Positions 35,088 through 43,809 of a DNA stretch of 46,296 nt are shown piece by piece. The stretch's first letter is position 1. Each line of letters starts with the position of its first letter. The DNA lies in NCBI GenBank assembly GCA_016186045.1, contig JACPMJ010000011.1:1-46296 (forward strand). The letters are read 5' to 3'. This DNA comes from Candidatus Uhrbacteria bacterium. Its GTDB lineage: Bacteria; Patescibacteriota; Patescibacteriia; JACQRZ01. The translations under genes and the position numbers were made by a program. The notes beneath the pieces were generated by a model. It ran no database searches and was not told the DNA's origin. It was given only the letters and a program-made list of their open reading frames with translations.

Positions 35088-36470
35088 ATGCCAGACATTT
35101 CACAAAAAGAAACAGAGCAGTATCCACTCGTAGTACTTGTTGGGCGCGTGAATGTGGGGAAATCCACGCTTTTTAATCTATTCACCGAAAAAAAGAAAGC
35201 AGTCACTGCGCCAGTGCCGGGAACGACGCGAGATATCAATTACGGGTTTTGCCGATGGCGAGATCAAGAGTTTTTTAGCGTAGATACCGGCGGATATATT
35301 CCCAAGCCAAAAACAGACATTGAAAAAAGGGTTGCGGCACAGGCAGAAAACATGCTCACACGGGCGACAGTTATTCTTTTTATGGTCGATACGCGTGAGG
35401 GCTTGCACACGGATGATAAGGCATATATCAAAGTCATACGAAAGCGTACGAAAGCGCCGGTGATTTTGGTGGGGAATAAGGCGGACTCTCGCAAGGCGCG
35501 CGGCGCAGAATATGACCGCGCATGGCTCACGCTCGGTCTTGGCGAGCCGCGTTTTATTTCCGCAATCAGCGGGTCTGGTACCGGAGACATATTGGATGAG
35601 GTGATCACGTATTTTCCTCAGAAAAAAATATCAGAAAAAAGTTTTAGCGAACCAATTAAAATCGCTATCATCGGCAGGACAAACGTGGGGAAATCATCCC
35701 TGCTGAACGGCATCCTCGGCGAGGAGCGCGTGATCGTGAGCGCTATTCCGCACACCACCCGCGAACCGCAGGATACGCCCATAGAATATCAGGGAGTGCC
35801 GCTTCTGTTGATTGATACTGTCGGCATCAGGAAAAAATCAAGGGTCAAACGCGGCATTGAGCGGGAGGGAGTGGGGCGGAGCATACGGAATATTGAAAAG
35901 GCTGATATCTGTATTTTGATATTAGACAGTACCGTAACACCGTCAAAACAGGAAAAGCGTCTTGCGGAAATTGCCGTCCAGTCCGGAGCCGGCATCATCC
36001 TTGCGGTGAACAAGTGGGATCTCATAGAAGGAAAACAGACAAAGACGCCGTCTGCGTTTGAACAGCAATTCCGTGAATATTTTTCTTTCATTTCATGGGC
36101 GCCAATCGTATTTGTGTCTGCGCTTACCGGCAAACGCGTACAAAAAATTCTTCCACTCGCGCTGTCCGTTGAAGAGGAGCGAAAAAAAATTATCTCTCCA
36201 GAGGAGTGTGGCGTGTTTATTAAGCGGGCTATTGCGCGGCAAAAGCCGCAGTGGATTATGGGATATAAAAAGCCGGTTATCTATGGCTTTGGACAGCGAA
36301 GCAGTCGTCCGCCAACATTTGCGCTTTTTGTGCAGGAAGCAAAAGCAATCAGCTATGCGTATTTGCGCTATATTGAGAACCGTCTTCGCGAACAGTATGG
36401 GTTTCTCGGAACGCCGGTGCGCGTATGCACGGAACAACGCTTAAAAAAAGACAGAGTTGATCAATATTGA
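35088..36470 (+). CDS. der: Ribosome-assembly GTPase Der (EngA)
   Basis: A 460-residue protein with two tandem GTPase domains, unique to Der: GRVNVGKS (19-26) with DTGGYIP and NKAD, and GRTNVGKS (196-203) with DTVGIRKKSR and NKWD. A C-terminal KH-like domain follows (IMGYKKPVIYGFGQRSSRPP). It acts in 50S subunit maturation. The start at ATG 35088 gives the family N-terminus. The left arm of a long palindrome begins within its last codons (36459). Confidence 0.96.
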   Translation: MPDISQKETEQYPLVVLVGRVNVGKSTLFNLFTEKKKAVTAPVPGTTRDINYGFCRWRDQEFFSVDTGGYIPKPKTDIEKRVAAQAENMLTRATVILFMVDTREGLHTDDKAYIKVIRKRTKAPVILVGNKADSRKARGAEYDRAWLTLGLGEPRFISAISGSGTGDILDEVITYFPQKKISEKSFSEPIKIAIIGRTNVGKSSLLNGILGEERVIVSAIPHTTREPQDTPIEYQGVPLLLIDTVGIRKKSRVKRGIEREGVGRSIRNIEKADICILILDSTVTPSKQEKRLAEIAVQSGAGIILAVNKWDLIEGKQTKTPSAFEQQFREYFSFISWAPIVFVSALTGKRVQKILPLALSVEEERKKIISPEECGVFIKRAIARQKPQWIMGYKKPVIYGFGQRSSRPPTFALFVQEAKAISYAYLRYIENRLREQYGFLGTPVRVCTEQRLKKDRVDQY

Positions 36471-36650
36471 CCTTTCATAGTTACCTTGTCAAAGAACATA
36501 TTATGATTTTGAGACAGATTCGACGCCGTGGAGACGAAAAAAACCGCAGACGTATGACGCATACGATGAGGATTTTTTTCGTTGAACGGCAAGAAGCTGG
36601 CCAAAGGCATAATATGTTATGATAAGGTAACTATGAAAGATCAATAATAT
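36459..36650. repeat. Long imperfect palindrome between der and pth
   Basis: Arms 36459-36505 and 36608-36648 match in inverted orientation with a perfect 16-bp core (CTTTCATAGTTACCTT / AAGGTAACTATGAAAG). A nested inverted pair lies inside (GCCGT..ACGAAAAAAA / TTTTTTTCGT..ACGGC), so nearly the full 190 bp can pair. It includes the der stop codon and ends at the pth ATG. No gene is seen in the gap. Confidence 0.88.
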
Positions 36651-37262
36651 ATGAAACTTTTTGTCGGACTGGGAAACCCCGGAAAAACATATGAAAAAAC
36701 CCGTCATAACGCCGGATGTATGGCATTGGAAACGTTTGTGTATGCCGCTGAAGGGCACAGCGATTTTTTTCTTATTTCGCGAGAGAAGCATATGGCATAT
36801 GAAGCAGTAGAATATGAGTGGAGGCGGGGAAACGCTCATGATGCGGTTCTGTGCGTCTGGCCGCACCTTTTTATGAACAGATCGGGAGAGGTCATGCGTC
36901 AGATAGTGTGTTCGCATAAAAAAATGGCAGTATCCGCAGACCTTGTCGTGCTCCATGATGATATTGATATCCCGATCGGCATGTTCAAAGTGGATAAAAA
37001 CAGTTCATCAGGCGGGCATAAAGGCGTGCAAAATATCATTGATCAACTTGGGACAAAAGACTTCATCAGATTTCGCATCGGCATTAAACCGATTCATGCT
37101 TCGCGGCTTGCAACTGAGGATTTTGTGCTAAAAAAATTTTCAAAAGAGGAAGAACAGGCGCTTAAAAAAGTATATCAGACTGTTTGCGGCGCGCTTATGG
37201 TTTTTTTAGAGCAGGGGCTCTCAGGAACGCAGAATATCTATAATAAAAAAATGATTTCCTAA
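36651..37262 (+). CDS. pth: Peptidyl-tRNA hydrolase
   Basis: A 203-residue enzyme that frees tRNA from stalled peptidyl-tRNA. Active-site residues are present: N9 (GLGNPG), H19 (TRHNAG), the substrate-binding MNRSG segment, the catalytic-helper Asp in LHDDIDIPIG, and GGHKGVQNI with its Asn. The length is slightly above the norm. The gene is bracketed by two long palindromes (36459-36650 and 37243-37393), the second of which begins inside its last codons. Confidence 0.95.
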   Translation: MKLFVGLGNPGKTYEKTRHNAGCMALETFVYAAEGHSDFFLISREKHMAYEAVEYEWRRGNAHDAVLCVWPHLFMNRSGEVMRQIVCSHKKMAVSADLVVLHDDIDIPIGMFKVDKNSSSGGHKGVQNIIDQLGTKDFIRFRIGIKPIHASRLATEDFVLKKFSKEEEQALKKVYQTVCGALMVFLEQGLSGTQNIYNKKMIS

Positions 37263-37393
37263 ACACCGTTTGCCAGTGAAAGAGCTCATCCGAGTCCGGA
37301 TATGCCCTCTGCTTATGGCGATACGCAAGAATAAGGAGGAGTGTCTCGCGCGAGCCACTGGCAAACAGTGCTCAAAAAATCATTTTTTTTAGC
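37243..37393. repeat. Long imperfect palindrome after pth
   Basis: Left arm 37243-37278 and right arm 37356-37393 are inverted copies (perfect GTTTGCCAGTG / CACTGGCAAAC, then AAAAAAATGATTT / AAATCATTTTTTT). It contains the last pth codons and stop. The T-rich right side (37384-37390) could also terminate transcription. The loop holds a small hairpin and no gene. Confidence 0.85.
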
Positions 37394-37462
37394 CTATTTT
37401 GAATACTTTTTCAGTATAGCACGAAAAAATTATTTTGTCAAGATGATACTTTACATTCTTTT

Positions 37463-38560
37463 GTGGATCAGGAATCTCACATATCCTATGCTGTAGGGCT
37501 TTCAAAGATTTTTTGCCTTACACCCCAGCGCATGCGGCGTGCGCGCGCTTTTTTTTCTTCATATGAGAATCTTTGGCGCGCATCTGCCGGAGAACTACGC
37601 GAGGCAGGGATTGATAGTGAGACGGCAGATATGGTCATTACTCAACGCACGGGCATAGACATTGGCAAGGAGATAGAGAATATATATCGTGAGAATATTT
37701 CCGTGATCACGGATCAAGATGCGCAGTATCCGCCTTTATTGAAACAGATATACAATCCGCCGTGGATACTCTATTATCGCGGCACATTGCCAGAGAAAGA
37801 CACATGGTGCATTGGTATTGTCGGCACGCGCAAGATGACTGCCTATGGTAAAACAGTAACACCGCGTATTGTCACGGAGCTTGCGGAACAGGGCGTCACC
37901 ACAGTGAGTGGGCTTGCGTTTGGTATTGACGCGTGTGTGCATATGCATACGCTTCATGCGCATGGGAAGACTATCGCAGTGCTTGCAAGTGGCATTGACG
38001 CGCATAGCGTATATCCGGCAGCGCATCGTTCGCTTGCTGAAGAGATCAGTGAACAAGGCGGCATGCTATGTTCAGAATATCCGCCCGATACCGTGCCGCA
38101 AACATTTTTCTTTCCATTGCGCAATAGGATTATTTCCGGGCTTTCTCGTGGCGTAGTGGTGATAGAGGCGGGAGAAACATCTGGCGCGCTTATCACGGCA
38201 CGGTATGCACTTGAGCAAAATCGTGACGTATTCGCAGTGCCAGGACCTATCACCAGCTATATGTCTGTCGGTCCGAATGAACTTTTGAAAAAAGGCGCGT
38301 ATCCCGTGACATGTGCGCAGGATATTTTTGATGCGTTTTCTTTTTCAAATATTCGTGCGCAACAATCAGTGTCAAAACATGAACATTTGGACAGCGTTGA
38401 GCGTGAAATTTATTCAGTATTATCTGGAAATCCAATGCACATTGATGAGGTGCGCATCGCATGTGGTCTTGACACATCCACAGTAAGCGGTACACTACTT
38501 ATCATGGAAATGAAAAAAATCGTGCGCAATGTCGGCGCACAGAATTATATAAGAGTATGA
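37463..38560 (+). CDS. dprA: DNA processing protein DprA
   Basis: A 365-residue protein that binds incoming single-stranded DNA and loads RecA during natural transformation. The N-terminal SAM-like helical region is followed by the Rossmann core: GIVGTRKMTAYG, SGLAFGIDACVH, ASGIDAHSVYPAAHRSL and FFPLRNRIISGLS. The C-terminal winged helix is present (EREIYSVLSGNPMHIDEV). The start is a GTG at 37463 with no clear ribosome-binding site. With the type IV pilus genes it suggests DNA-uptake capacity. Its stop overlaps topA by four bases. Confidence 0.94.
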   Translation: MDQESHISYAVGLSKIFCLTPQRMRRARAFFSSYENLWRASAGELREAGIDSETADMVITQRTGIDIGKEIENIYRENISVITDQDAQYPPLLKQIYNPPWILYYRGTLPEKDTWCIGIVGTRKMTAYGKTVTPRIVTELAEQGVTTVSGLAFGIDACVHMHTLHAHGKTIAVLASGIDAHSVYPAAHRSLAEEISEQGGMLCSEYPPDTVPQTFFFPLRNRIISGLSRGVVVIEAGETSGALITARYALEQNRDVFAVPGPITSYMSVGPNELLKKGAYPVTCAQDIFDAFSFSNIRAQQSVSKHEHLDSVEREIYSVLSGNPMHIDEVRIACGLDTSTVSGTLLIMEMKKIVRNVGAQNYIRV

Positions 38561-40719
38561 TACAAAATCTTGTCATTGTCGAATCTCCCACAAAGGCAAA
38601 AACAATTCACCGATTCTTGGGAAAAGGATTCAAGGTAGAATCTTCGTTTGGCCATGTCCGTGATCTTCCAAAAAGCGAACTGGGCGTGGATGTTGAGCAT
38701 GGTTTTAAACCAAAATACGTCATTCCGCGAGCTGCGCGTAAACGAGTGAATGCGCTCAAAAAAATGGCAACAGACGCGAAAAAAATCTATTTTGCGACCG
38801 ATGAAGACCGCGAGGGAGAGGCTATTTCGTGGCATCTTCAGCAGATTTTTGACATTCCAAAAGAAAAAACAGCACGCATTGCGTTTCATGAAATCACGCA
38901 GGAAGCCATTCACGATGCGCTTGAGCATCCTCGTATGTTGGATGTCAATCTGGTTGATGCACAGCAGGCGCGGCGCGTACTTGATCGCTTGGTGGGATAT
39001 GAACTTTCTCCGTTTCTCTGGAGAAAGATCGCGCGTGGCTTGTCCGCGGGCCGCGTGCAATCCGTGGCGGTTCGCCTGATCGTAGAACGCGAACGTGAGA
39101 TCCAAAATTTTGTTCAGCAGGAATATTGGAGTATTGAGTGCGTTGCGCATAAAAAAAACGATCCACAGATTTTTCGGATAAAATTACATGCGCAGGATGG
39201 CAAAACCTTGGATAAATTTGCTCTTACCACGGAAGAATCAGCACAAAAAATAATCAAGGATATTGACGGCGCAAAATATACTGTCATTGATGTTGTGAAA
39301 AAAGATGTGAAGCGCACGCCGCCGCCGCCGTTTATTACGTCAACGCTCCAGCAGGAGGCGAACAAGCGCCTGCATTTTTCCGCAAAACAAACTATGATGC
39401 TCGCTCAGCAGCTGTATGAAGGAATAGAGGCGGACGAAGGTGCTGGCGGATATATTACCTACATGCGCACGGATTCTGTGAATTTGGCGGAGAAATTTTT
39501 ACAAGAGACAAAAAGCTATATCAAAAAAACATACGGGTCGACATACGAATGCAACAGCCGCAGATATGCCACAAAATCAAAACTTGCACAGGAGGCGCAT
39601 GAGGCTATCCGCCCAACCTCAATTGATCGGACGCCGGATAGCATACGGCAATTCCTCACCGATCAACAGTATAAGCTGTACGATCTCATTTGGCGGCGTG
39701 CGCTTGCGAGCCAGATGCCTGTGGCGCGGCTGGAAGCAACCACCATAGACAGTGAGGCAAAAAAGCAAAACATTCCACAATATATCTTCCGCGCAAGTGG
39801 ACAGGTATTGGCATTTGATGGTTTTTTAAAGGTGTATCTCGTGGGAAGTGAAGAGATTTTACTTCCATATGTGGAAAAAGGCGAGGTGATTGATGTGGAT
39901 TCCGTCGAGCCGCTCCAGCATGTTACCAAACCGCCTGCGCGGTATTCAGAAGCCGGACTTGTACGCATGCTGGAAGAGTATGGCATTGGCAGGCCGTCCA
40001 CATATGCGCCTACTATCAGTACGATTATTGATCGAAATTACGTTGTGCGGGAAGACAGGCGGCTGAAGCCTACGGAGCTCGCATTTATGGTGACGGATTT
40101 GCTTGTTGCTCATTTTCCGAACATTGTTGACTACGCATTTACCGCGCATATGGAAGATACGCTTGACGAGGTTGCGGAAGGAAAAAAAGAATGGGCGCCG
40201 ATTATACGGGATTTTTATGGTCCTTTCAAGGAAAATCTTATGAAGAAAGACAAGGAAATATCAAAAAAGAGCCTTATCGCGGAAGAGACAGACGAAGTAT
40301 GCGAAAAATGCGGAAAGCCTATGGTAGTGCGCATGGGAAGATATGGAAAATTTTTGGCGTGCAGCGGATTTCCGGAATGTAAAAATATCAAATCGCTTCC
40401 AGGATCGGGGGATACTGACGGCCGTACTGACGGTGAGCAAGAAACAAAAGAAATATGTGAATTATGCGGCGCTCCTCTTCAGAAAAAACGTGGGAAATTC
40501 GGATTTTTCTGGGGATGCACGAAATATCCCGATTGTACATTCATCAAATCGTTCGGACAAAAGAAACTCGGGATTCCCTGTCCGACATGCAGCAAGGGAG
40601 AGGTGATCCAGCGTCGCAGTAAAAAAGGAAAAATTTATTATGCATGCTCTCGCGGCAAGGAGTGTGAATTTATTTCATGGACGCGGCCGGAAGTGCAAAA
40701 CACGGAAAAAACATCATGA
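38557..40719 (+). CDS. topA: DNA topoisomerase I
   Basis: A 720-residue type IA topoisomerase that relaxes negative supercoils. The TOPRIM domain begins LVIVESPTKAKTI and has the acidic ATDEDREGEA motif; the active-site tyrosine is Y302 (ITYMRTDS). Three C-terminal four-cysteine zinc ribbons follow (CEKCGKP...CSGFPEC; CELCGAP...CTKYPDC; CPTCSKG...CSRGKEC). The gene overlaps dprA by four bases (ATGA); this dprA-topA order is common in bacteria. Length and domain order are normal. Confidence 0.97.
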   Translation: MIQNLVIVESPTKAKTIHRFLGKGFKVESSFGHVRDLPKSELGVDVEHGFKPKYVIPRAARKRVNALKKMATDAKKIYFATDEDREGEAISWHLQQIFDIPKEKTARIAFHEITQEAIHDALEHPRMLDVNLVDAQQARRVLDRLVGYELSPFLWRKIARGLSAGRVQSVAVRLIVEREREIQNFVQQEYWSIECVAHKKNDPQIFRIKLHAQDGKTLDKFALTTEESAQKIIKDIDGAKYTVIDVVKKDVKRTPPPPFITSTLQQEANKRLHFSAKQTMMLAQQLYEGIEADEGAGGYITYMRTDSVNLAEKFLQETKSYIKKTYGSTYECNSRRYATKSKLAQEAHEAIRPTSIDRTPDSIRQFLTDQQYKLYDLIWRRALASQMPVARLEATTIDSEAKKQNIPQYIFRASGQVLAFDGFLKVYLVGSEEILLPYVEKGEVIDVDSVEPLQHVTKPPARYSEAGLVRMLEEYGIGRPSTYAPTISTIIDRNYVVREDRRLKPTELAFMVTDLLVAHFPNIVDYAFTAHMEDTLDEVAEGKKEWAPIIRDFYGPFKENLMKKDKEISKKSLIAEETDEVCEKCGKPMVVRMGRYGKFLACSGFPECKNIKSLPGSGDTDGRTDGEQETKEICELCGAPLQKKRGKFGFFWGCTKYPDCTFIKSFGQKKLGIPCPTCSKGEVIQRRSKKGKIYYACSRGKECEFISWTRPEVQNTEKTS

Positions 40720-40728
40720 TTTTTTTGT

Positions 40729-41454
40729 ATGAAATTTCTTGAAAAAATAAGAAATTTTTTATTTCAACAAAGAACTATTCCTTCAGAAAAAAATGGTTTG
40801 ATGGTTATCGGGCGCAGTATACATGGTATGTGGGGCATAGAGTACAGAAACGAGTATCAATCATCAGGGGATTATGTGGAAAAGATGTGGAGAGGCGCAT
40901 TGCAGGCGATAGAATTTGAAAAACGCGCATATACAAATATTTTAGTATTAGGATCCGGCGCCGGGTGCGTTATTCATTGCATGCAAAACATGCTTGGCGC
41001 TCAAAGAAAAAATACACATATCATCGGGATTGATTGGGATACCGTTATGCTTCAGATGGGTACGGCGGTATACGGAGAAAACTTTTTACATAAAAGAAAT
41101 TTAAAGAATCTCATGCGCTTTGTTTCTGATAATACAAAAAATCTGGTTGCCAGTGAAAATATAACATTAATATGCACAGATGCCGCGGAGTACGTACGAC
41201 AAACAGAGGATTCGTTTGACTTAATCATTGTTGATATTTTTCATGATACTCGTCCCGCGCCATGTATGGTAGAAGGCGCTTTTCGAGATACTCTTGCTAC
41301 ACGGCTTTCTCCCGATGGAAGTATACTACTCAATTGTTGGCGTTCACAAGACGAACTACGGGGTATATGGAATAAGAGATTTATTATTAGAAAAGAGATA
41401 CGAAGTCATTGGAACAATCTTTTGTATATGAAGCCATACTATGCAACTCATTGA
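40729..41454 (+). CDS. Spermidine-synthase-like methyltransferase-fold protein
   Basis: A 241-residue Rossmann-fold protein with the SAM-type glycine motif ILVLGSGAGC (71-80), an acidic residue at the end of strand 2 (GIDWD, D102), and FDLIIVDIFHDTRPA with the Asp typical of polyamine synthases. It resembles the SpeE-like branch but lacks a full spermidine-synthase N-terminal domain, so polyamine synthesis is not assured. It may be a methyltransferase or aminopropyltransferase on an unknown substrate. It overlaps the next gene by 14 bases, suggesting a working pair. Confidence 0.75.
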   Translation: MKFLEKIRNFLFQQRTIPSEKNGLMVIGRSIHGMWGIEYRNEYQSSGDYVEKMWRGALQAIEFEKRAYTNILVLGSGAGCVIHCMQNMLGAQRKNTHIIGIDWDTVMLQMGTAVYGENFLHKRNLKNLMRFVSDNTKNLVASENITLICTDAAEYVRQTEDSFDLIIVDIFHDTRPAPCMVEGAFRDTLATRLSPDGSILLNCWRSQDELRGIWNKRFIIRKEIRSHWNNLLYMKPYYATH

Positions 41455-42259
41455 TCGGTGGGATATCCCGTCTGATTTCACTGATTATTGGCAGTCTGAT
41501 GAGTATGTCGCGTATTTGGAATCTGCCGGAATGCACATGATCGGCTCGGTCGGTTCCCGTGGATATTGGATAACGATGAAGATATTTTCATTTTGTAAAT
41601 TTGTCTATGCCGATGAAGAACCCTCTCTTTCTTATATTCGATCGGTAACGCGCATGCATGGTCTTGTATATTGGACACCATTTCGCAGAATAAATATTCC
41701 GAGAGGATGGAATAGAGTGCGGAGACCGTTTACAACGCATTGTATTTCAAAGGGATTTTCGAACGTTTCTTCTGACTATATACATGTATGGAATCAACGC
41801 GCGCGAAGAAACATTGGTAGGTTTTTTCAAAGTGGCTGCTCTGTGTATGAAGGAGCTTCTGAAGAGTTTAAAAAAGGATGCGCATTAGCAACATTCAAAC
41901 CCTCCTTTCAGAGGCATTATGCACAGAAAGTATCAGAAATTCCTTCACACATAAGGAGTATTTTTATTTGCAAGAAAAATGACTCTATCGTGGGGGGATT
42001 GTGCGTTATGCGATATGCGAATACGAGTGTACATATTGCATCTTTTTTGACGAAAGAAGGTAAGAATGCGAATGCAGGAACGGGACTGATAGACTATTGG
42101 AATCGTCATGCATATAAAGAAAACCTTGCCTATCTCCACTTTGGTGAGCTTGGCAGACAAAAAATAGATGATAGAACATGGCAAGGATTTTCAGATTTTA
42201 AGAGAAATTTCATCGAATATGAAGTGCATTTTGATGATGAGTATTGGAGATTTTTTTAG
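41441..42259 (+). CDS. GNAT/FemAB-like acyltransferase (putative)
   Basis: A 272-residue soluble protein rich in aromatic residues. The second half has a GNAT/FemAB-like pattern: FKKGCALATFKPSFQRHYAQ, a central strand IRSIFICKKNDSIVGGLCVM, and ANAGTGLIDYWNRHAYKE, where an acyl or aminoacyl transferase would bind its donor. The match is structural and weak. Translation starts inside the end of the SpeE-like gene, so the two are coupled. It meets the superoxide dismutase gene tail to tail with a 4-bp overlap. Substrates are unknown. Confidence 0.55.
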   Translation: MQLIDRWDIPSDFTDYWQSDEYVAYLESAGMHMIGSVGSRGYWITMKIFSFCKFVYADEEPSLSYIRSVTRMHGLVYWTPFRRINIPRGWNRVRRPFTTHCISKGFSNVSSDYIHVWNQRARRNIGRFFQSGCSVYEGASEEFKKGCALATFKPSFQRHYAQKVSEIPSHIRSIFICKKNDSIVGGLCVMRYANTSVHIASFLTKEGKNANAGTGLIDYWNRHAYKENLAYLHFGELGRQKIDDRTWQGFSDFKRNFIEYEVHFDDEYWRFF

Positions 42260-42885
42260 GATGATAGCGTCGGCGACTTATAGCGTTGTTTGACAATATC
42301 CCAGTCAATAGCATGAAAGAATGCTTCAATATAGTCAGTGCGTTTTATGCCGTAATCGCTTATATACGTATGTTCAAAAACATCCATAACAAGAAGGGGA
42401 ACACAGCCCGCAAGATGTCCAACATCGTGTTCATTCACCCATACATTGAATAATCGGTTTGCCATGTTGTCAAAATAAAGAACTATCCAACCGATACCAC
42501 GCATCGCGCCCATGGTTTTGAAATCTTTTTCCCACATCTCCACACTTTTCCATTCTTCCGTGATTTTTTGCGTAAGCGCGCTTTCATCCATGCGTGCATC
42601 ATTTTTTTCGCTGGAGACGGATCCGCCCTTGACTGACATATTGTCAAAATACAATTCATGAAGCCGCATGCCGTTGAACTCCCAGCCAAATCGTCTATTC
42701 AGTTCGGCATCTATGGGTGTTCCTACTTTTCCTTCTTCTTCCATGGTGACAAGCAAGTCGTTGAGCGCATTGAAATTTTTTACATACCCCTCATAGAGCG
42801 TAAAGTGATTTTTGAGAAGTGCGTCTGAAAAACCGGGAGTGCCTAAGAGATGTTCAAAGTTTTTGGATGTATACATAACTTTCAT
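42256..42885 (-). CDS. Superoxide dismutase, Fe/Mn type
   Basis: A 209-residue enzyme that dismutates superoxide. All four metal ligands are in place: H27 (LLKNHFTLY), H76 (GMRLHELYF), D168 and H172 (VMDVFEHTY). The second half contains the usual GIGWIVLYFD and LFNVWVNEHDVGH segments. Iron or manganese preference cannot be assigned. It is the last gene of a reverse-strand operon after rubredoxin and peroxiredoxin; its ATG overlaps the peroxiredoxin stop by one base. Confidence 0.94.
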   Translation of the reverse strand: MKVMYTSKNFEHLLGTPGFSDALLKNHFTLYEGYVKNFNALNDLLVTMEEEGKVGTPIDAELNRRFGWEFNGMRLHELYFDNMSVKGGSVSSEKNDARMDESALTQKITEEWKSVEMWEKDFKTMGAMRGIGWIVLYFDNMANRLFNVWVNEHDVGHLAGCVPLLVMDVFEHTYISDYGIKRTDYIEAFFHAIDWDIVKQRYKSPTLSS

Positions 42886-43478
42886 TATATTTTTCCAACC
42901 AAATCAATGCCAGGCGTAAGCGTATCTTTTCCCGGCTCCCAGCTTGCCGGACACACCTGTCCTGTATGTTCTCGTACAAATTGTGCCGCCTGAACTTTTC
43001 TCAGGAGTTCTTTCGCACTTCTTCCGATGCTGTTGTCATGCATCTCATATGCTCGTAGAATACCATCAGGGTCGATAATAAATGTTCCACGCAATGAAAT
43101 GCCTTCTTTTTCAATATGAGTGCCAAAAAAACGGGTGAGTGTTCCGGTCGGGTCTGCCGCCATAGGGAAGGAAACTTTCGCGATAGCAGGGGAGTTATCG
43201 TGCCATGCCTTATGCACAAACGCAGTGTCAGTACTGACGCTGACTATTTCCGTATTTATTTTTTGGAATTCAGGATATGTGCGCGCGAGTTCTTCAAGCT
43301 CCGTTGGGCAGACGAAGGTAAAATCAGCAGGATAAAAAAATAAGACAAGCCACGTACCGTGATAGGCAGAGAGAGATGTTTTCGTAATAGTGCCATTATG
43401 AAAAATTTCAAATTCGCTATTCTGTATGCTATCTCCGATCGTGAGGGAAGTTTTTTTACAGTTTTCGCATGATTGCAT
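42885..43478 (-). CDS. Typical 2-Cys peroxiredoxin (AhpC/Prx type)
   Basis: A 197-residue peroxidase that reduces hydrogen peroxide and organic peroxides. The peroxidatic cysteine is C57 (FTFVCPTE), the resolving cysteine C176 (GQVCPASW), and the catalytic Arg/Thr surroundings are present. An extra N-terminal CENC pair is unusual. No AhpF or thioredoxin reductase gene is nearby, so the electron donor may be the adjacent rubredoxin or a thioredoxin elsewhere. Second gene in the rubredoxin-Prx-SOD operon. Confidence 0.94.
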   Translation of the reverse strand: MQSCENCKKTSLTIGDSIQNSEFEIFHNGTITKTSLSAYHGTWLVLFFYPADFTFVCPTELEELARTYPEFQKINTEIVSVSTDTAFVHKAWHDNSPAIAKVSFPMAADPTGTLTRFFGTHIEKEGISLRGTFIIDPDGILRAYEMHDNSIGRSAKELLRKVQAAQFVREHTGQVCPASWEPGKDTLTPGIDLVGKI

Positions 43479-43532
43479 AAGGATGCATGCATTATTAAGA
43501 ATAAAAAAAATGCCTATTCAATCTTATAAGGC

Positions 43533-43694
43533 TCACTCATAGGGCTCAAAAACAGATTTTGAAAGTCCGCATACCGGACATATCCATATGTCGGGAATAT
43601 CTTCAAAAGCAGTTCCCGGAGGAATGCCGCCGTCTGGATCGCCAATTTCCGGATCATAGACATACCCACAGGGAGGGCAGATGTACTTTTTCAT
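43533..43694 (-). CDS. Rubredoxin
   Basis: A 53-residue iron protein with the two knuckles [20 protein letters not shown] and [10 protein letters not shown], whose four cysteines bind one Fe. The [12 protein letters not shown] loop and DIPDIW segment are classical. It carries single electrons in oxygen and peroxide detoxification. It is the first gene of the reverse-strand antioxidant operon, reading from the promoter at 43724-43752, with peroxiredoxin 54 bases downstream. Confidence 0.96.
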   Translation of the reverse strand: MKKYICPPCGYVYDPEIGDPDGGIPPGTAFEDIPDIWICPVCGLSKSVFEPYE

Positions 43695-43719
43695 ACTAAT
43701 AAGGAATGAATTAGATATA

Positions 43720-43732
43720 CATCATTATGATG
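43720..43732. promoter_or_regulatory. 13-bp palindrome over the rubredoxin -10 box
   Basis: CATCAT-T-ATGATG is a perfect inverted repeat that covers the reverse-strand -10 box (43724-43729). Its position suits a repressor operator. No regulator gene is identified. Confidence 0.5.
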
Positions 43733-43752
43733 CATGGATTTTCCTTTGTCAA
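43724..43752 (-). promoter_or_regulatory. Sigma70-type promoter of the rubredoxin-Prx-SOD operon
   Basis: On the reverse strand a perfect -35 TTGACA (43747-43752) and -10 CATAAT (43724-43729) are 17 nt apart, with the rubredoxin ATG 29 bases below the -10 box. Confidence 0.8.
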
Positions 43753-43773
43753 GATACTCGAACATGATACAAT
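43746..43773 (+). promoter_or_regulatory. Promoter of relA/spoT, divergent
   Basis: A -35 TTGTCA (43746-43751) and -10 TACAAT (43768-43773), 16 nt apart. Its -35 overlaps the -35 of the divergent antioxidant promoter, so the two may compete or be co-regulated. Confidence 0.65.
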
Positions 43774-43785
43774 AGATTGTATCAT
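43764..43785. promoter_or_regulatory. 22-bp perfect palindrome at the relA promoter
   Basis: ATGATACAAT-ag-ATTGTATCAT is a perfect 10-2-10 inverted repeat covering the relA -10 box and the expected transcription start. It is a strong operator candidate. Which protein binds it is unknown. Confidence 0.65.
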
Positions 43786-43809
43786 AAAAGACAGAGAGAA
43801 AGAATATAT

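Noticed and set aside
37263-37462. tRNA or structured ncRNA in the pth-dprA gap
   Set aside because: No acceptor/T-loop signature; the structure is explained by the long palindrome. A dedicated RNA search could still revise this.
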